Positions 7,214 through 9,966 of a stretch of DNA of 9,966 bases are shown piece by piece. The translations under genes were made by a program, and so were the position numbers. The notes under the pieces are model-generated. The model saw nothing but the letters and a program-made list of their open reading frames with translations, did not search any database and was not told the DNA's origin. The first letter of the stretch is position 1. Each line of letters starts with the position of its first letter. Source of the stretch: Methanobacteriota archaeon (lineage in GTDB: Archaea; Thermoplasmatota; Poseidoniia; Poseidoniales; Poseidoniaceae); assembly GCA_002727515.1 (NCBI GenBank), contig PBXF01000049.1, forward strand, positions 5,834-15,799, written 5' to 3'.

Positions 7214-8428
7214 TTGGAATTAAATCCGAAAAATAGCAAGCAGTCAGGGAATACAATTCAAGATCCTTCTGCACCAGCAGGTCTTGAGTTTCATTTCGCG
7301 GATGGCGCGAAACCTCTTGCCACACCTTGGCAGGTTGCGATTGAGCGGGCAAAAATGGTTAGGCAATCAATAACCGGCGAGGGGGTGATTCTTGACCCCG
7401 CTTGCGGAAGTGGGATACAACTTGCAGCATATTGTGCAATGCTAGGCAGAAAAGGCGTGGGAATTGAACTGGATGAAAAAACAGCACATGCCGCAAACTC
7501 TAACCTTTTTCAGGTTTCGAAGCACGGTTATGGTGAAAATTTGATGGAATCGAGAATACATGTGGCCGATGGCACCAAATCGATAGAAGGGATTCAGGTT
7601 TCATTATTGCATTTAGACCCGGCGAGGCCTAGAAATTCTCGAACTCACGATATCAATGAAATGCGCCCTGCAATAGGTGATGTATTGGATGCTTGGAAAG
7701 ATAATTTGACGCTAACCGACAAAGGGCCATCAATCCTCCTAGATTTATCTCCTAGATTACAAGATGGTCAGCGAAAGGAAGTAGAAAAAATAGTTGAAAA
7801 AATATGGCCAGGAGTTGGTATGACTTGGGTTTGGACCAGCAGAGGAGGCGGCAGGATTGACAGGTTGTCTTTGTGGGTTGGACAAATCTCTGTAGAGAAC
7901 GTCTCTCGCAGATTTGTGAGAATTCCGCCAGATTTTAAGTCAAAACCCTTAGTCATTCAAGGTGAGAAAACAGACATTGTCGTTCAGAAAAAACTCCCAA
8001 GGAGGGGCGATTATGTCACAATATTAGACTCAGCACTGGTTGAGTCTGGCCTAGCAGGACAATTTTTGTCAAATACGATACCAGGGCAGGAATCGAATTG
8101 GAGTATAATTCAAGGCCGCAGGCCACAAATTCATCATTCGGGTGTTTTTGATCTCCAATCTCAGATGGAAGGCCTTTTAATTCAGGCAACTGGAAGGATA
8201 GTTAAGCTAGTTCATTGCGAAATAAGCCAGGAGAATCTACCACAAATAATCGAGGCTGCAAGAGATTACGGATTTGGCAAATTAACTCTCAGAATTCCTC
8301 TTCCGCCAGAAGAACAACCTAGGCTACAAGGAAGCATCGATAGACAACTAGCCGCGACTGGGGGGCGGCATACTGGTTTTGTGGCAAAACAAGCCGACGA
8401 TAGCATGCTGCTTCTTTGTCTAGAATGA
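7214..8428 (+). CDS. SAM-dependent methyltransferase with THUMP-like C-terminal domain, substrate unknown
   Basis: This is a class I (Rossmann) methyltransferase followed by a region resembling the THUMP-like domain of a widespread uncharacterised family; a nucleic-acid target is an inference. Numbering from TTG 7214 (404 aa): TPWQVAIERAK (37-47), which begins the catalytic part in this family; SAM-binding motif I ILDPACGSG (59-67); an acidic ribose-binding IELD (84-87); a motif-IV-like LHLDPARP (132-139); and a strand with DLSPRL (177-182). The C-terminal ~140 residues (GDYVTILDSALVESGL onward, through GRRPQIHHSG and a basic-rich end) have the layout of the THUMP-like region. DPARP replaces the (N/D)PP(Y/F) of amino-methyltransferases such as TrmG10 or RlmL, so those names do not fit. 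No ATG exists near the N-terminus; both usable starts are TTG. It probably shares a transcript with pyrE. Family confidence is good; function is open. Confidence 0.82.
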   Translation: MELNPKNSKQSGNTIQDPSAPAGLEFHFADGAKPLATPWQVAIERAKMVRQSITGEGVILDPACGSGIQLAAYCAMLGRKGVGIELDEKTAHAANSNLFQVSKHGYGENLMESRIHVADGTKSIEGIQVSLLHLDPARPRNSRTHDINEMRPAIGDVLDAWKDNLTLTDKGPSILLDLSPRLQDGQRKEVEKIVEKIWPGVGMTWVWTSRGGGRIDRLSLWVGQISVENVSRRFVRIPPDFKSKPLVIQGEKTDIVVQKKLPRRGDYVTILDSALVESGLAGQFLSNTIPGQESNWSIIQGRRPQIHHSGVFDLQSQMEGLLIQATGRIVKLVHCEISQENLPQIIEAARDYGFGKLTLRIPLPPEEQPRLQGSIDRQLAATGGRHTGFVAKQADDSMLLLCLE

Positions 8429-8577
8429 AGAATGCCTTATAGTGGTGCGAAAATGGCCGTTTGAGTGGGGCGATTTAAGGCGCAGTGTCGCGAATGGTCA
8501 ATCGCGCTCTTGATATAGGGGTGGTTAGTCGCACACTCGCTCGACATCATGTTGTACGCGTTTTCAGGTGAAATAGA
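8429..8577 (+). promoter_or_regulatory. Promoter and leader region of the ribosomal protein operon
   Basis: This is the largest gene-free stretch (149 bases). A TATA-like TGATATAG at 8511-8518 would place transcription start near 8540 and give a leader of about 35-40 bases. A second candidate, GATTTAAG, lies at 8472-8479. An imperfect palindrome, CGCGA-atggtcaa-TCGCG, is at 8489-8506, between the two. A good Shine-Dalgarno GGTGA (8567-8571) precedes the uS13 ATG by six bases. I found no tRNA or other structured RNA on either strand. The promoter choice is inferred. Confidence 0.5.
8489..8506. repeat. Imperfect 18-bp palindrome upstream of the ribosomal operon
   Basis: The arms CGCGA and TCGCG flank an eight-base centre, itself partly symmetric (TG..CA). 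It lies immediately upstream of the TATA-like TGATATAG, the position of a BRE or an activator/repressor site in archaeal promoters. As RNA it would form only a five-pair stem. Confidence 0.35.
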
Positions 8578-9039
8578 ATGGCAAACGAACAGGAACTCGG
8601 AGACGACTTTTCCTACATGCTCCGCATGGCAGATACCGATATTGATGGTCTAAAACCGCTAAGAACGGCATTGACCGCTGTGAAGGGTATTGGAAACAGA
8701 ACTGCAGTAAACATCTGCAATATCACTGGATTCGATCCATCGATGAAAGCAGGTTTCCTTGACACCGAACAGCAAGCTACACTTCGTGAAGCAATCGACG
8801 GTTACGCTCAAAATGTCCCACTATGGATGCTAAATCGCCAAAGAGATTTAGAATCCGGTGACGAACTACACTTAGCAGGTCAAGACCTCAAGTTGATGCA
8901 TGATGACGATATTTCTCGTCTACGTTCTATCAAGTGTTACAGAGGAATTAGACACGCTGGAGGCCACAAGGTACGTGGTCAACGTGGCCGCTCCAACGGT
9001 AGATTTGGATTGACTCTGGGAGTTCAGAGAAAGAAGTGA
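8578..9039 (+). CDS. rps13: Small ribosomal subunit protein uS13
   Basis: This is a head protein of the 30S subunit that contacts the P-site tRNA and the large subunit bridge. What is seen in 153 aa: a helix-hairpin-helix-type segment ALTAVKGIGNRTA (31-43), a helical middle, and the diagnostic basic C-terminal block CYRGIRHAGGHKVRGQRG (120-137) followed by RSNGR and a lysine-ending tail. The family usually has RGQRT at this point, so G at that place is a small difference. The length is normal for archaeal uS13. The start is supported by GGTGA six bases upstream. It is the first gene of the operon; rps4 follows after 14 bases. Confidence 0.96.
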   Translation: MANEQELGDDFSYMLRMADTDIDGLKPLRTALTAVKGIGNRTAVNICNITGFDPSMKAGFLDTEQQATLREAIDGYAQNVPLWMLNRQRDLESGDELHLAGQDLKLMHDDDISRLRSIKCYRGIRHAGGHKVRGQRGRSNGRFGLTLGVQRKK

Positions 9040-9041
9040 TT

Positions 9042-9046
9042 GAGGG
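9042..9046 (+). promoter_or_regulatory. Shine-Dalgarno of rps4
   Basis: GAGGG lies in the 14-base gap between uS13 and uS4, seven bases before the ATG at 9054. It supports that start. Confidence 0.6.
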
Positions 9047-9053
9047 ATAAAAC

Positions 9054-9716
9054 ATGGGACATCCAAAATTTTCTCGACCAAAATATGACACACCACCTCA
9101 TCCTTGGAAGGCTGACAGAATCGAAGAAGAGCATGCAATCAAGAGTAATCACGGCTTGAAGAGTATGACGGAAATCTGGAAGGCAAAATCCGCTCTAAGA
9201 CGAATGAGGAGACAAGCGATGAAGTTAATTGGTAGAGTTGATACTACCGAGGGACATTACGCAAGAGAAAAAGATGCAATGCTATCGTCACTATACAGAA
9301 AAGGGCTAATCACTAGCGACGCTATTCTGGACGACATTCTTTCATTATCTGCTGAAGATATCTTGAACAGAAGACTACAAGCGCAAGTTTACTACAAAGG
9401 ACTAGCTTGTTCAATGAAGCAAGCAAGACAATTGGTAGTCCACGGACAAATTTGCATCGGCAATCAGAAAATCACAATTCCTTCTTACCCAGTTTCCAGA
9501 GACGAAGAAGAAGAGATACGATACCATCCTCGCTCTAACCTGAACGATGAAAACCATTCTATTAGGCAAACAATCGCAGGAGTAAGAGAATCTGCATCCT
9601 TTGAAGAAGAAGAAGTAGATCCTGAATTTTCACCAGCAGACGCATCCACTGTAAACGAATCAGCAGATGATGCACCTTCTGCAGAAGATACTGTGCCAGA
9701 AGGAGGCGATGAATGA
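9054..9716 (+). CDS. rps4: Small ribosomal subunit protein uS4 with extended acidic tail
   Basis: This is a primary 16S rRNA-binding protein that nucleates assembly of the 30S body. What is seen in 220 aa: the archaeal N-terminus MGHPKFSRPKYDTPPHPW, a basic helical region (ALRRMRRQAMKLIGRV, about 47-62), and the S4 RNA-binding fold from RRLQAQVYYKGLACSMKQAR (106-125) through LVVHGQICIGNQKITIPSYPV (127-147). From about 183 to the end there is a low-complexity, Glu/Asp/Ser/Ala-rich tail (EEEEVDPEFSPADAS and onward) that is probably disordered and makes the protein longer than the usual ~180-aa archaeal uS4. The stop overlaps the uS11 start by three bases. Confidence 0.95.
   Translation: MGHPKFSRPKYDTPPHPWKADRIEEEHAIKSNHGLKSMTEIWKAKSALRRMRRQAMKLIGRVDTTEGHYAREKDAMLSSLYRKGLITSDAILDDILSLSAEDILNRRLQAQVYYKGLACSMKQARQLVVHGQICIGNQKITIPSYPVSRDEEEEIRYHPRSNLNDENHSIRQTIAGVRESASFEEEEVDPEFSPADASTVNESADDAPSAEDTVPEGGDE
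9701..9706 (+). promoter_or_regulatory. Strong Shine-Dalgarno of rps11
   Basis: AGGAGG within the last codons of rps4 lies six bases before the ATG at 9713 and nine before the in-frame ATG at 9716. The spacing favours 9713. Confidence 0.65.
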
Positions 9717-9966
9717 TGCGCAAGGCTATCGTCAATATCTTCTCAAGTTACAACAATGTTCTACTCACAGCAACTGATCTAACAGGTGCTGAGACTATTG
9801 CTACATGTTCAGGCGGACAAGTAGTAAAATCCTCCAAAGATTCTGGAGGTCAATTCGCTGCAACACGTGCTGCTGAGAAAATGGCTGACTCCCTCAAAGA
9901 GAAAGAGTTTAATCAAGTAATCGTGAAATACAGAGGTCCTGGTGGAAACAAATCAAACAATACAGG
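9713..9966 (+). CDS. rps11: Small ribosomal subunit protein uS11, 3' end cut by the window
   Basis: This protein lines the platform of the 30S subunit near the mRNA exit. The visible 84 residues carry the family's N-terminal pattern: AIVNIFSSYNNVLLTATDLT, then GAETIATCSGGQVVKSSKDS, then a helix FAATRAAEKMADSLKE and the start of the conserved loop KYRGPGGNKS. No frame break is seen. Two adjacent in-frame ATGs (9713 and 9716) are possible starts; the first overlaps the rps4 stop (translational coupling). The gene continues past the right edge; in euryarchaea the next genes are usually rpoD and further ribosomal proteins, but they are not in this window. Confidence 0.95.
   Translation, partial: MMRKAIVNIFSSYNNVLLTATDLTGAETIATCSGGQVVKSSKDSGGQFAATRAAEKMADSLKEKEFNQVIVKYRGPGGNKSNNT

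Noticed and set aside
8432..8464. A tiny ATG-started frame (10 codons) after the methyltransferase
   Set aside because: It has no ribosome-binding site and lies upstream of the likely operon promoter, so it is probably a chance frame.
8429..8577. A tRNA or other structured RNA in the leader of the ribosomal operon
   Set aside because: There is no T-loop GTTCGA-like sequence and no seven-pair acceptor stem on either strand; only a five-pair stem is seen.
8920..9138. A 72-codon minus-strand frame across the uS13/uS4 junction
   Set aside because: It is antisense to two certain ribosomal genes and has no motif.
1..9966. CRISPR array, insertion sequence, integrase or defence island
   Set aside because: No spaced direct repeats, terminal inverted repeats or transposase/nuclease motifs are seen. 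The genes are core archaeal functions.

Overview
The window is archaeal and most likely comes from a planktonic euryarchaeon of the Marine Group II/III (Poseidoniia-like) type. This is an inference from gene content, not a proven placement. The evidence is a family-D DNA polymerase large subunit (PolD/DP2), an archaeal iron-sulfur primase large subunit (PriL), an archaeal MptE-type pterin diphosphokinase, and the archaeal ribosomal order uS13-uS4-uS11. The DNA looks moderately AT-rich and gene-dense. Several starts have no visible Shine-Dalgarno, while the ribosomal genes have good ones. I saw no tRNA, rRNA, insertion sequence, CRISPR array or prophage gene.

Layout, left to right. (1) On the minus strand is priL, followed at the left edge by a possible seven-codon start of another gene. 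(2) Divergent from priL, and separated from it by a very small gap, is a plus-strand pair: mptE and an unrecognised two-helix membrane protein that overlaps it by 11 bp. (3) The pair converges with no spacing on the 4 kb minus-strand gene for PolD large subunit DP2. This gene keeps its catalytic NCDGDED motif uninterrupted, has two cysteine clusters typical of zinc modules, and ends in a likely PCNA-binding peptide. (4) Divergent from polC is pyrE (orotate phosphoribosyltransferase), followed directly by a SAM-dependent methyltransferase with a THUMP-like C-terminal region. (5) A 149-bp leader with promoter-like sequence precedes the ribosomal operon uS13-uS4-uS11. uS11 runs off the right edge.

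How the genes fit together. PriL (primer synthesis) and DP2 (elongation) are replication-fork partners encoded on the same strand on either side of the mptE pair. MptE (pterin/folate-type cofactor) and PyrE (UMP synthesis) feed one-carbon and nucleotide metabolism. The ribosomal block is the usual archaeal operon. Almost everything is a recognisable core gene. The parts that are not routine are the membrane protein beside mptE, the THUMP-like methyltransferase of unknown substrate, and a charged insertion in DP2. I found no clear sign of an undescribed multi-gene system.
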